Of a DNA stretch of 64,000 bases, positions 35,161 through 43,656 are shown in pieces; the stretch's first letter is position 1; each line of letters begins with the position of its first letter. The notes beneath the pieces are model-generated. The model was given only the letters and a program-made list of their open reading frames with translations, was not told the origin of the DNA and did no database searches. A program made the position numbers and the translations under genes. The DNA comes from Ferrithrix thermotolerans DSM 19514 (GTDB taxonomy: Bacteria; Actinomycetota; Acidimicrobiia; Acidimicrobiales; CAIXPF01): positions 27,752 to 91,751 of the forward strand of contig CAMDQT010000013.1 in NCBI GenBank assembly GCA_945906305.1, written 5' to 3'.

Positions 35161-36108
35161 TCAGGCCGACCCGATGCGGGCGGCCAACCAATCGTTGAGG
35201 TCACGGCGCGCCTGACGGGCCACCGGCGCACCGGGGGCGAAGCCCTCAAAGCCGTGGGGCGCGCCCGGATAGACGTGCAATTCCACCGCCACGCCACACT
35301 GGTTGAGCCGCTGGGCGTAGGCGACGTCCTCGTCGCAAAAGCCGTCGAGGGTGCCGACCATGATGTAGGTGGGGGGCAGGCCCGATAGGTCGGTGGCCCG
35401 CGACGGCGCGGCGGTGTAGGGCACGTCCGGCTGGCCGAACAACTCGCCGAGATAGGACGCCCAACCGAAGTGATTCGACGCGGGGTCCCATACCGGCACG
35501 TCCCAATTGGCGGTGACGCTGGTGCGGGAGTCGTCAATCATGGGGTAGATCAGCAGTTGGTAGTCGATGGGGAACTCGGCGCGGTCGCGGACCAGCAGAC
35601 CGAGCCCGGCGGCGAGGCCCCCACCCCCACTCGGACCGCCGATACCGACCCGGCTGGAGTCGACCCCGATCTCCGCCCCGTGTTCCTTGACCCACTTGAG
35701 CCCCGCATAGCAGTCCTCCACCGGAGCGGGATAGGGGTGTTCTGGGGCCAGGCGGTACTGCACGGCCACGCCGACTACATCAAAACGCTGGCACCACCGG
35801 TCGAAGCGCAGGTCGTCCTGCTCTGGTGCGCCGAGGACGTACCCGCCGCCGTGGATCCAAAACAGACACGGCAGTTCGCCTTCGAGGCCTTTGCGGCGAT
35901 GCACCCGCAGGCGCACGTCGGGGGCGCCGGGCGGACCGGCCACGGTGATATCGGTACGCGTCACCGCATCGGACAGTGGGACCTGGTCGTTCATCATCAG
36001 CCGATCGGCACGAATCTTGGCCAGGTTCGTGGCGTTCACCGAGCCGAGCCGCGGACCCTTCTCGATAGCGGCGCGGATCTCCGGGTCGTAGTACGGCTGT
36101 GCGTTCAT
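35161..36108 (-). CDS. HSL-family alpha/beta hydrolase
   Basis: A 315-residue esterase. HGGG (86-89) lies in FWIHGGGYVLG, and YRLAPEHPYPAPVEDC is the classic HSL block. The nucleophile elbow is GGPSGGGG with Ser160, an unusual change from the common GDSAGG: Asp is Pro. The acidic residue is in GTLDGFCDED and the His in APHGFEGF. Such enzymes take short acyl esters. ATG 36108. A palindrome 25 bases upstream of the start (36133-36150) is a probable operator. It lies 28 bases upstream of the CocE gene and may be co-transcribed with it. Confidence 0.9.
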   Translation of the reverse strand: MNAQPYYDPEIRAAIEKGPRLGSVNATNLAKIRADRLMMNDQVPLSDAVTRTDITVAGPPGAPDVRLRVHRRKGLEGELPCLFWIHGGGYVLGAPEQDDLRFDRWCQRFDVVGVAVQYRLAPEHPYPAPVEDCYAGLKWVKEHGAEIGVDSSRVGIGGPSGGGGLAAGLGLLVRDRAEFPIDYQLLIYPMIDDSRTSVTANWDVPVWDPASNHFGWASYLGELFGQPDVPYTAAPSRATDLSGLPPTYIMVGTLDGFCDEDVAYAQRLNQCGVAVELHVYPGAPHGFEGFAPGAPVARQARRDLNDWLAARIGSA

Positions 36109-36132
36109 GGCTATACCGTAGATCGCCCCGCT

Positions 36133-36150
36133 ACATACGTCTCGGTATGT
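36133..36150. promoter_or_regulatory. 18-bp palindrome ACATAC-N6-GTATGT upstream of esterase
   Basis: ACATAC (36133-36138) and GTATGT (36145-36150) are perfect inverted arms separated by GTCTCG. It lies 25 bases before the start of the HSL esterase at 36108. The size and spacing fit a TetR-type operator. The same core, CATAC-N6-GTATG, recurs at 46868-46883. Confidence 0.45.
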
Positions 36151-36196
36151 TGGGACCCCGTGCACGGCGGGTCGGTGCCCGGCTCGCTCGCGGTGC

Positions 36197-37069
36197 TCAA
36201 CCAGCCGCTCCAACCTGCAGGTGAGTGACGAACCACTCACGGGCCGCAGCGACGGCCGGCTCGAGAAAGGACAGATACGGGTCGTAATGACGGCAGTCGA
36301 GTTCCACCAGTCGCTTCGGCTCTGCGGCGAGCGCGAAGGCCTCACGCTGCCATGGCGTGGGGGTCTGGGTGTCACGAGTAGCGATCACCATGAGCAGCGG
36401 CGTAGGGGCGATGCGCGCCATGAACGCCTCCGGTTCATACTCCCGCAACAGCTCGAAGCTACGCAGCGTGACCTCATTGGCGTAGGTCCCGTCGTCGGTG
36501 GCCAGCACCCACTCCTCGGTCTCGCTGCCGGGCCCGGCGGCTTTGACCGTCTGGGCGGCCTCGCCCCGTGCCCTGGCGGCTCGGTCCTCGTCGAGGCGTC
36601 CCGCGAAGCGCGTCCTGGCCCGCTCGGGCACCCACGCCTCGTAGGTGGCGTTGCCCCGCACCAGCGGTACCTGTGACACGACCGCCGCCACCCTGCGGTC
36701 CAGCGCGGTGGCCGTGAGCACATGGCCACCGGCGTAGCTGGTACCCCACAGGCCGATACGAGCGGCGTCGACGTCCTCGCGTGCGCCAAGCCAGGTGATG
36801 ACATCACGCATGTCGTGCACCTGCTGCCACGGATCGCTCTCATGTCGAACCGCACCACCGCTGCTGCCGTAGTTGCGGTGGTCGTAGGCAATGGCCACGA
36901 ACCCCGCCTCCGCCAGGGCCCGAGCGACGGGATCGAGGCCCATCACCTTGAGCGCGGAGAACCCGTGGCTGAGTACCACAGCCGGATGGGGACCCGGCCC
37001 AGCCGGCTCATAGAGCCAGCCGGCGAGCTGTACGCCGTCACCGGTGGGGATCGAAACGTCACTGCGCAT
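36197..37069 (-). CDS. Alpha/beta hydrolase (acyl-peptide hydrolase/dienelactone hydrolase-like)
   Basis: A 290-residue hydrolase starting RSDVSIPTGDGVQLAGWLYEP, with LSHGFSALKVMG, AYDHRNYGSSGG and the nucleophile elbow GTSYAGG (Ser111). The C-terminal LLMVIATRDTQTPTP supplies the acidic residue and ELDCRHYDPYL a histidine. This resembles the cocaine-esterase/xylan-esterase-like family and plain dienelactone hydrolases. AAAGGAG five bases before the ATG sets the start at 37069. It heads the minus-strand hydrolase run and is divergent from the Rieske oxygenase; the 176-base gap carries a 21-bp tandem repeat. Confidence 0.85.
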   Translation of the reverse strand: MRSDVSIPTGDGVQLAGWLYEPAGPGPHPAVVLSHGFSALKVMGLDPVARALAEAGFVAIAYDHRNYGSSGGAVRHESDPWQQVHDMRDVITWLGAREDVDAARIGLWGTSYAGGHVLTATALDRRVAAVVSQVPLVRGNATYEAWVPERARTRFAGRLDEDRAARARGEAAQTVKAAGPGSETEEWVLATDDGTYANEVTLRSFELLREYEPEAFMARIAPTPLLMVIATRDTQTPTPWQREAFALAAEPKRLVELDCRHYDPYLSFLEPAVAAAREWFVTHLQVGAAG

Positions 37070-37154
37070 GTCGACTCCTTTTCTTCCTACCGCCCCAGCC
37101 TCGCGCAGCGCACCACTCGAAAGCCGCGACACTGGCCACGGGCCAGCCCGATAG

Positions 37155-37196
37155 GCGATCCTGGCCGGCCTACACGCGATCCTGGTCGGCGTACAC
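37155..37196. repeat. Tandem 2 x 21-bp direct repeat in divergent promoter region
   Basis: Two head-to-tail 21-base units, GCGATCCTGGCCGGCCTACAC (37155-37175) and its neighbour (37176-37196), match at 19 of 21 positions. They lie between the hydrolase start at 37069 and the Rieske oxygenase start at 37246. A 21-base period is two helical turns, so a regulator could bind both units on one face. Confidence 0.7.
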
Positions 37197-37245
37197 GCTT
37201 CCGCGACAGCCACCGCGGAGCCCTCGCCCAGCTACCGGAGGCCTT

Positions 37246-38427
37246 GTGAACCGTGACCTGGAGATCGACCTGGTCAAACGGGCACTCGGCCAGGCCTCGA
37301 CCAGCCCGACCGCGGCTGACGCGGGACCGTCACGACGGCCGGTGGCGGACTACTTCGATCCGCAGCGCTTCACCGAAGAGCAACAGGCGCTGTTCCGCAG
37401 CTACCCCGTGGTGGTCGGCCACACCGCGCAGCTGAGCGAGCCGGACAGCTGGTTCACCCATGATCACAGCGGTGTCCCGATCTTGGTGACCCGCGCCGCT
37501 GATGGCGAGCTGCGAGCCTTCCTCAACGTCTGTCGTCACCGTGGGGCCAAGGCGGCGGCGCAACCTTGCGGACAGAGCAGGCGGCTGACCTGCCGGTTCC
37601 ACGGGTGGACCTACGATCTGGAAGGTCGGCTGCGAGGATTACCGCAGCCCGAGGCGTTCGGAGAAGCAGACCGCAGCGGGATAGGCCTCGCGTCCCTGCC
37701 CATCGCGGAACGACACGGGTTGATATTCGTGCGCCCGCAGGCCGATGGCGGCCCGATCGACCTCGACACGGTGCTCGGTGGGGTCAGCACCGAACTTGAG
37801 GACCACCGCAGCGAACGCCATGTGCTGGCCACCCGCAGCTGGGAAGTGGACTGCAATTGGAAGGTGCTACTGGACAACTTTCTGGAGATGTACCACGTGC
37901 CATTGCTGCACGGCTCGAACATCGGTCCGCTGTTTCGGACCGAGCTCTGCCACTTCGAGCCGATCGGCCACAATGGCCGGCGTATCGACCCGCGCACCTC
38001 GTTCGCGAGCCTCGCCGCCCTCCCCTCGGACAGCTGGCGGCTGCGGGACCATGCGCTGCTCACCTACTTCATTTTCCCAAACCTGCAAACCTTCTGGACC
38101 CGCGATTACTTTTCCTGGCTGTCGGTGTGGCCCATCGCGCCGGACCGTTCAGTGTGCTCGCAGCTGATCGCGGCGGACTGGACCGTTGCCGAAGAGGGCC
38201 GCCAAGCCCACCTGCAGGCCAACCTCGACCTGTTCGACCTGACCCTCAGCGAAGACTTCGGCGTGTCCGAGGAAGTGCAGCGGGGCTTGGCCTGTGGCGC
38301 CAACGACACCGTCGTGTTCGGCCGACACGAGGCCGAGGCGGCCGCCGTGCACACCAACATCGACCAGGCCCTGGCCCGCTGGCGACGCGGTGTCCCGGCC
38401 GATGCCTGGCCAGCCCCCCAGGGCTGA
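37246..38427 (+). CDS. Rieske non-haem iron oxygenase, alpha subunit
   Basis: A 393-residue oxygenase. The Rieske cluster ligands are Cys96/His98 in CRHRG and Cys116/His119 in CRFHGW. The catalytic domain starts with NWKVLLDNFLEMYHVPLLH, giving mononuclear iron ligands His217 and His222; the Asp ligand is expected nearer the C-terminus. This is the layout of aromatic-ring and choline/carnitine monooxygenases. GTG 37246 with GGAGG just upstream is the start. Reductase and ferredoxin partners are not in the window. A VOC protein and a kinase follow, and hydrolases are divergent. The substrate is unknown. Confidence 0.92.
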   Translation: MNRDLEIDLVKRALGQASTSPTAADAGPSRRPVADYFDPQRFTEEQQALFRSYPVVVGHTAQLSEPDSWFTHDHSGVPILVTRAADGELRAFLNVCRHRGAKAAAQPCGQSRRLTCRFHGWTYDLEGRLRGLPQPEAFGEADRSGIGLASLPIAERHGLIFVRPQADGGPIDLDTVLGGVSTELEDHRSERHVLATRSWEVDCNWKVLLDNFLEMYHVPLLHGSNIGPLFRTELCHFEPIGHNGRRIDPRTSFASLAALPSDSWRLRDHALLTYFIFPNLQTFWTRDYFSWLSVWPIAPDRSVCSQLIAADWTVAEEGRQAHLQANLDLFDLTLSEDFGVSEEVQRGLACGANDTVVFGRHEAEAAAVHTNIDQALARWRRGVPADAWPAPQG

Positions 38428-38507
38428 GCGGCCGCGCCGAGGCCCACGACCGTGCCAGGATGAACACCGGCCCGGCACCTGGCGCGGGCCGAGGACAAGG
38501 AGGACCC

Positions 38508-38927
38508 GTGGGACACATTGCCGGCTTCGATCATCTGGCCATCACCGCCGCCGACCCCGAGCGGACCATGGCCTTCTACCGCGACGTGCTTGGGGCCGAG
38601 GTTCTCTACGAGGACAAGTGGCGGGAAGGGAAAATTCCCGTGTACACGCTGCAAGTCGGCGTCAACCGCATCAACGTTCACGACCCGGTGCGCGATGCCA
38701 TGATCCCCGGCCGTCTGCTGGCCGGCACCCCGGTCCCCGGCTCAGAGGATTTCTGCTTCCGCTGGGAGGGGCCCATCAGCGAGGCCGTTGAACTCTTGCA
38801 ACGCCATCACATCCCCATCGTGGAGGGGCCGGTTTTCCGACTCGCCTCCAACAACGCCAAGGCCACCTCGGTGTACTTCAACGACCCCGACGGCAACCTC
38901 GTCGAACTTCTGACCACCGCTAGTTGA
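38508..38927 (+). CDS. VOC-family protein
   Basis: A 139-residue glyoxalase-like protein. The first module starts GFDHLAITAADPERTMAFYRDV with the family's first His (about residue 8). INVHDP offers a second ligand, and VYFNDPDGNLVELL, with its Glu, is the most conserved VOC ending. GTG 38508 is preceded by AAGGAGG. A Rieske oxygenase lies 80 bases upstream. Candidates are a lyase, extradiol-type dioxygenase, or antibiotic-binding protein; its position suggests it acts after the Rieske oxygenase. Confidence 0.87.
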   Translation: MGHIAGFDHLAITAADPERTMAFYRDVLGAEVLYEDKWREGKIPVYTLQVGVNRINVHDPVRDAMIPGRLLAGTPVPGSEDFCFRWEGPISEAVELLQRHHIPIVEGPVFRLASNNAKATSVYFNDPDGNLVELLTTAS

Positions 38928-38941
38928 GGCGACCGCCGAGC

Positions 38942-39817
38942 GTGACCAATCGCCGCGCACCGTTCGATGTGGTTGTGGTGGGCAGTGCCAACCTCGATCT
39001 CGTGACCACGGTGGCGAAGTTGCCCCGACCCGGCGAGACCATCCGGGCGGAAAGTTACCGCGAGCTTCCCGGTGGCAAGGGCCTCAACCAGGCGGTGGCA
39101 TGCGCCCGAATGGGTGCCCGTACCGCCTTCGTGGGCTGTGTAGGTGAAGACGCCGCCGGTGTTTCGCTGCGGGCTGTACTCCAAGCCGAGGGCGTCGACA
39201 TCAGCGGCTTGATGGTGCGGAGCGAACCCACCGGCCGCGCCATGATCACGGTGGATCACCACGGCGAAAACAGCATCGTCGTCGTCGCAGGGGCCAACTC
39301 CCGGCTCGACCCGGCAGTGGCCGAGCACCTCGCACCAGCCCGCCTGGTCCTCATGCAACTCGAAGTGCCGATGGCGACGGTGGCCGCCGTCGCCGCGGCG
39401 GCAAAGCGCGCCGGAGCCACGGTCGTACTCAACCCGGCCCCGGCCGCGACGCTGCCCGCCACGCTGCTGGCCATGGTCGATGTACTGACCCCCAACGCCA
39501 GTGAGGCCGCCATGATCGGGACCCCGGCGCAGTTACATGCCGCCGGGGTCCGAGCGGTGATCACCACGCTCGGGGCCGAGGGCGCCGAACTCTCCGAGCA
39601 CGGCACGCTCAGCCGGATCGCGCCCCACCAGGTCAGCGCGGTGGACACCGTGGGCGCCGGAGACGCCTTTACCGGCGCGTTGTGCGCGGAGCTGTCGCGG
39701 GGCCGATCCCTCCGCGAGGCACTGGCCACTGCGGTGGTAGCAGGAGCTTTGGCCACCACCGTTCGGGGTGCCGTCGCGTCCCTACCGACGAGGGCCACGG
39801 TCCTCGCCGTTCGGTAG
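38942..39817 (+). CDS. PfkB-family carbohydrate kinase (ribokinase-like)
   Basis: A 291-residue sugar kinase. VVVVGSANLDLVTTV opens the fold, LPGGKGLNQAVACARMGA is PfkB signature 1, and VDTVGAGDAFTGALC is signature 2 with the catalytic Asp. The NPAPAATLPATL and TPNASEAAMIG motifs are those of ribokinases. It would phosphorylate ribose or a related sugar/nucleoside with ATP. GTG 38942 begins 14 bases after the VOC gene, so it may share its transcript, although the functional link to Rieske chemistry is unclear. Confidence 0.9.
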   Translation: MTNRRAPFDVVVVGSANLDLVTTVAKLPRPGETIRAESYRELPGGKGLNQAVACARMGARTAFVGCVGEDAAGVSLRAVLQAEGVDISGLMVRSEPTGRAMITVDHHGENSIVVVAGANSRLDPAVAEHLAPARLVLMQLEVPMATVAAVAAAAKRAGATVVLNPAPAATLPATLLAMVDVLTPNASEAAMIGTPAQLHAAGVRAVITTLGAEGAELSEHGTLSRIAPHQVSAVDTVGAGDAFTGALCAELSRGRSLREALATAVVAGALATTVRGAVASLPTRATVLAVR

Positions 39818-39846
39818 GGACGCAGAGCGGCGGAACCCGCGAGCGT

Positions 39847-40827
39847 TCAGCGGGCGGCGGTGGTGGCCCCGTAGCGCCGATCGGTGGCCTCGGTGCGCAG
39901 GATCTCCAGTTCGGCCGCGAGCGCCTGGCGGCCGGCCTCGGCTCGAGGGTCCTCGGGGTAGTAGGCCAACTCGGTCGCTTGGTCGCCGGCCACCCGGGTG
40001 CCGATCATGTAGCGAGGCTTGCTGTAGTCATAAGGGCGGGCCCGGTGCAGTACGAAGCGGTTGTCCCAGAACACCGTGTCGCCCGGTGTCCATTCGTGGG
40101 TGTAGACCCGGCGCTCGTCAGACACCACGAAGTCGATGAGTGAAGCCAGCAACGCCCGGCTCTCCGCACGTTCGAGGCCGGGGATCGAGAAGGCGTGGCG
40201 GCCCACAAAAAGGTTCGGGATGCCGGTCTCGGAATGCACCTTCACCAGCGGTCGCAGGTACGCCTCGCCGTGGTACACCGAGCCGTAGATCCCCTCGCCG
40301 TTGGACTGGGGGAAGTCTCCGATGTCGTTGGCCTGCGAGTAGTTGGTGGAGTGGTAGGCCGCCAGCGTCGCGATGCGTTCTTTGGTGGCCTCGTCGAGAG
40401 CGGCATAGGCCAAGCGCTGGTCGGCAAACTCGGTCTGGCCACCCTCCTCGGTGACAATCACCGCGGACAGCATGGCGCACTTGCTGCTCAGTGGCTTGTA
40501 GGTCGAATCGGTGTGCCAGATCTCGTTGCCGACGTTGGTCCGCATCAACTGGCTTTCGATGTCGAAGACATCGCTAAAGGTGCCGTCTTTGTGCTTGCGC
40601 TGGTTCGCCAAGGCTTGGCCACCGAACTCCAGCTCACCCCAACGACGACCGAAATCGGCGCTCTCCTGCTCGTTGAGGTTCTGGCCCGGGAACACCAGCA
40701 GCCCGTACTTGAGGAAGGCGGCCCGAATGCGCTCGAACTGCTCGGTGCTCAGAGTGCGTAGCTCGACGCCGGTGACCGCAGCCCCGAACGCTTTGCCTTC
40801 CAGCGGCGTGATCGTTGATTCCCCCAT
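39847..40827 (-). CDS. TauD/TfdA-family 2-oxoglutarate dioxygenase
   Basis: A 326-residue enzyme. The iron ligands are His105-x-Asp107 in IWHTDSTY and His261 in VLHRARPYD; the 2-oxoglutarate Arg is in KPRYMIGTRV. LLVFPGQNLNEQESADFGRRWGE is typical of the TfdA branch. It is 25 residues longer than the TauD protein at 11401, mainly in a charged C-terminal tail. The sequences are clearly related but divergent, so this is a second, independent dioxygenase. It converges on the kinase gene. It may act on an aryloxyalkanoate or sulfonate. Confidence 0.9.
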   Translation of the reverse strand: MGESTITPLEGKAFGAAVTGVELRTLSTEQFERIRAAFLKYGLLVFPGQNLNEQESADFGRRWGELEFGGQALANQRKHKDGTFSDVFDIESQLMRTNVGNEIWHTDSTYKPLSSKCAMLSAVIVTEEGGQTEFADQRLAYAALDEATKERIATLAAYHSTNYSQANDIGDFPQSNGEGIYGSVYHGEAYLRPLVKVHSETGIPNLFVGRHAFSIPGLERAESRALLASLIDFVVSDERRVYTHEWTPGDTVFWDNRFVLHRARPYDYSKPRYMIGTRVAGDQATELAYYPEDPRAEAGRQALAAELEILRTEATDRRYGATTAAR

Positions 40828-40878
40828 AGCTTCAGCCTAGCTGGGTCCCATGCGTGCGGGGCCGAGCTTGGCCGCCCT

Positions 40879-42147
40879 TTAGCGTTGGCGGCTGACGATG
40901 ATCGAGGCGTTCTGGCCACCGAACCCGAAGGCATTGATCTGGGCGATCTCCAAGTCGATCGAACGTGGCTCGTGTAACACGACATCGAAGCGGATGTCGG
41001 GGTCGGGGTCGGTGGTGCCGTTGATGTTGGTGAGCCGACCCCGATGCATGGCATCGATGATGGCCACCAGGTTCACGCCACCGGCCGAGGCGCCAGTATG
41101 GGCGGTATGGCCTTTGCAGGCAGTGACGAGGAGATCGTCGCGCCCTGCCCCCTCGACGAACACCCGATTGATGGCCCGGATCTCTGCCGTGTCGCCCTTG
41201 GGGGTGCCGGTGGCATGGGCCACGAGGGCCTGCACGTCCGCCGCTTTCACTCCGGCATCGGCCTGGGCCAACTCCATGGCCCGGGCCTCCCAGGTGCCGT
41301 TCGGTTCGGGCGAGGAGGGGTGATGGGAGTCCGACAGGGCGCCATGGCCCCTCAGCCAAGCCAGCACGTTCGCCTTGCGGGCGGTGGCATGGGCCTCGGA
41401 CTCCAGCACGAACCAGACCGAACCGTCGCCGGAAACAATCCCACTGCGGTCCGCGGCGAAGGGCAACATGGCCCGGCGGGGATCCGCCGTCAGTGTCGAC
41501 ATGCCGTAACCGCGACCAGCCGCCTGGGTGACTGGCTCGAACGGTGGATCGCTGCGGTAGCCCGGTGTCGGGTAGCCCCCTTCCGTGCCACCAACGAGCG
41601 CCACGTCGCACACCCCGGCCTCCAGAAAGCGGGCGGCGGTGCCCAAGGCGTCGAGAGATGAGGCGCAAGCAGTGGACACCGTCAGCGAGGGGCCGTGCAA
41701 TCCGTGGCGCATGCAGATCTGCGAGGCGGCCATGTTGGGCCAGATTTTGATCATGGTCTTCGGGGACACCGCACCAAAACCGTGGGTCTCATACGCGCTC
41801 TGCGCGGCCATGAGCGAATTCAGTCCACCCATCGAGGTTCCGTGCACTACTGCGGTGCGCATCGGGTCGAGCCCACCGAGCAAACCCGCCTGGTCGAGGG
41901 CCTGTTCGCTGGCCGCAACCGAGAACCAGGCAAAGGCATCGGACCCTTCGATCACCCGATCGTCCATCCAGTCACGGGGATCGAAACGGTCGTCGACCGC
42001 GCCGTAGAAGTTGGCGCTGGGGTCCGCCGGGTCTGCCCACGGTGCCTGTCGTACCCCGCAGCGTCCCTCGAGCAGGCCGTCGGCCAGTTCCGCCGCCGAC
42101 AGACCGATCGGGCATACCGCGCCCATTCCCGTTATAGCGACACGCAT
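40879..42147 (-). CDS. Beta-ketoacyl-ACP synthase II (FabF-like)
   Basis: A 422-residue thiolase-fold condensing enzyme. VAITGMGAVCPIG opens the fold; STACASSL holds the nucleophile Cys161, HATGTPKGD has His311, and CKGHTAHTGAS has Lys345 and His347. The typical NAFGFGGQNAS closes it. It would elongate an acyl-ACP with malonyl-ACP. The third motif is usually KSxxGHxxGAAG; here it is KGHTAHTGAS. No ACP, malonyltransferase or reductase lies next to it, so it is not part of a visible polyketide cluster. GAGGGGGG is five bases before the ATG. Downstream is TauD, upstream MmgE/PrpD. Confidence 0.9.
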   Translation of the reverse strand: MRVAITGMGAVCPIGLSAAELADGLLEGRCGVRQAPWADPADPSANFYGAVDDRFDPRDWMDDRVIEGSDAFAWFSVAASEQALDQAGLLGGLDPMRTAVVHGTSMGGLNSLMAAQSAYETHGFGAVSPKTMIKIWPNMAASQICMRHGLHGPSLTVSTACASSLDALGTAARFLEAGVCDVALVGGTEGGYPTPGYRSDPPFEPVTQAAGRGYGMSTLTADPRRAMLPFAADRSGIVSGDGSVWFVLESEAHATARKANVLAWLRGHGALSDSHHPSSPEPNGTWEARAMELAQADAGVKAADVQALVAHATGTPKGDTAEIRAINRVFVEGAGRDDLLVTACKGHTAHTGASAGGVNLVAIIDAMHRGRLTNINGTTDPDPDIRFDVVLHEPRSIDLEIAQINAFGFGGQNASIIVSRQR

Positions 42148-42230
42148 CGCTGCCCCCCTCGTGCCTGCGAACCCTGGCGGTCACGGTAGTGGCGAACATC
42201 GGCCATCACCAGTGGCGCCGAGGGCGGCGC

Positions 42231-43610
42231 TCATACCGGGGCGGTCAACCCCAACAGACGACTGATCTCACCGGCATCGAGTTCATCGAAACGGCGGCAG
42301 CCATCGAGCACCGCGTCCACCGCTTGAGGAGCGATGCCGACCCGGGCTAGGGCGTGGCGCACCTTGGCCTCGTGCAGTTCGGCCGGGGGCGGGAAGCGCC
42401 ACCGGCCCGGCAGTTCGCCCACCCGCTCGGCCAGCGTCGAACCATCGTCGAGAACAACCTCCAGGCTGACCCACATCTCCTCAAAGCGGGCCGGCACATC
42501 CGCCGCGGTGACCAACTCGATGGCCCCCATCAGACTCCGTACCCCCGGGTGTGCCAGCGCCGCATCGGTGAAGGTGTCGAGATCGACCCGGCCATGAACC
42601 AAGGCTGCCGCCACGGTGTACTGGAAGCTGAACTTGCCATCCAGCCCCGAGCGAGGCAGCGGCCGGTCGACATAGGCCATCTCGGGCACGATGAGCCTCG
42701 CAGCACCCACCGTTCGACCCGGGACAATCCGCCGTCGCAGCCGCAACGCCGCCTCAATGCCGAAATGGGTGCCGTACTGGCTGGGATACAGCTTCACGGC
42801 GTACCCCGGATCGACCACCCGGTACGGCGGACCGTACTGGTCGAGCACCGCAGGGTCGAACTCGGGAAAGAAGGCGTCGATGAGCCCGCCGGGCGCGCCG
42901 AGCACGTCGGTGTTGGCCCCGAAACCCCGGGCCGCGAGCAAAGCGGCGGTCGTGCCCGCGGCGGCAGCATGGCCACAATGCAGCGACTTGGTCATGGTGC
43001 CGACATTGGCCATGAGCCCGCCCGAACGCGAGGCCGCGATCCCCAGGGCCGAGGCCAGACGTACGGCATCGAGTCCGAGCAGGTGTGCTGCGGTGACCGC
43101 CGCACCGAGGGGGCCTACCAACCCGGGGGGATGGAAGCGCAGCGCCTTGGCCTCGAACTGGCCCGATGCCTGGCGCAACAGGCCCTCAACCTCAATGCCG
43201 GCGACCATGGCGGCAAGGACATCCGCTCCCGCAGCACCGACCCGCTCCCCGATCGCCAGCGCGACGGGCAGCGTGCTGGACAGCGCGTGGTTGGCGGGAC
43301 TCCACATCGGTTCGAAATCGAGCACGTGCATGGCCGCACCGTTGACCTCCGCCGCGGCCACGGTGGGTAGGCGTGCGGCCCGACCGATCAACGAGGCGTT
43401 CGCGGTCCCACCTTGTTCAAGGTGGTGTTCGACCAGGATGCTCACCGCCTCCTCACCGCTGCCGGCCGCAGCAACCGCGATTGCATCGAGTACCAACGGC
43501 AGCGCGGCCGCTCGAGTCGCCTCACCCAGTGGCTCCGCCCGCGACGCGACGATGGCCTCGCACAGCTTGGCTGTGGGCGTGCGGTTGGGATCATGAGCAC
43601 CGTCATCCAC
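42231..43610 (-). CDS. MmgE/PrpD-family protein
   Basis: A 459-residue protein of the MmgE/PrpD fold: a mostly helical first domain with VNGAAMHVLDFEPMWSPANH, GIEVEGLLRQ and the ASRSGGLMANVGTMTKSLHCGHAA signature, and a smaller second domain with RVVDPGYAVKLYPSQYGTH. Characterised members are 2-methylcitrate dehydratase, cis-aconitate decarboxylase and iminodisuccinate epimerase, so a hydratase, decarboxylase or epimerase role on a dicarboxylate is expected. The start is GTG 43610. It sits between an alcohol dehydrogenase and a ketosynthase on the same strand. No other 2-methylcitrate gene is visible, so PrpD itself is unlikely. Confidence 0.85.
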   Translation of the reverse strand: MDDGAHDPNRTPTAKLCEAIVASRAEPLGEATRAAALPLVLDAIAVAAAGSGEEAVSILVEHHLEQGGTANASLIGRAARLPTVAAAEVNGAAMHVLDFEPMWSPANHALSSTLPVALAIGERVGAAGADVLAAMVAGIEVEGLLRQASGQFEAKALRFHPPGLVGPLGAAVTAAHLLGLDAVRLASALGIAASRSGGLMANVGTMTKSLHCGHAAAAGTTAALLAARGFGANTDVLGAPGGLIDAFFPEFDPAVLDQYGPPYRVVDPGYAVKLYPSQYGTHFGIEAALRLRRRIVPGRTVGAARLIVPEMAYVDRPLPRSGLDGKFSFQYTVAAALVHGRVDLDTFTDAALAHPGVRSLMGAIELVTAADVPARFEEMWVSLEVVLDDGSTLAERVGELPGRWRFPPPAELHEAKVRHALARVGIAPQAVDAVLDGCRRFDELDAGEISRLLGLTAPV

Positions 43611-43656
43611 AACGGCGAAATGTACTGCCTGTCAACCGCGCTGCTTCCGGCGGCGC

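Noticed and set aside
42354..43370. 338-residue open frame on the plus strand
   Set aside because: Shadow of the MmgE/PrpD gene; no recognisable domain.
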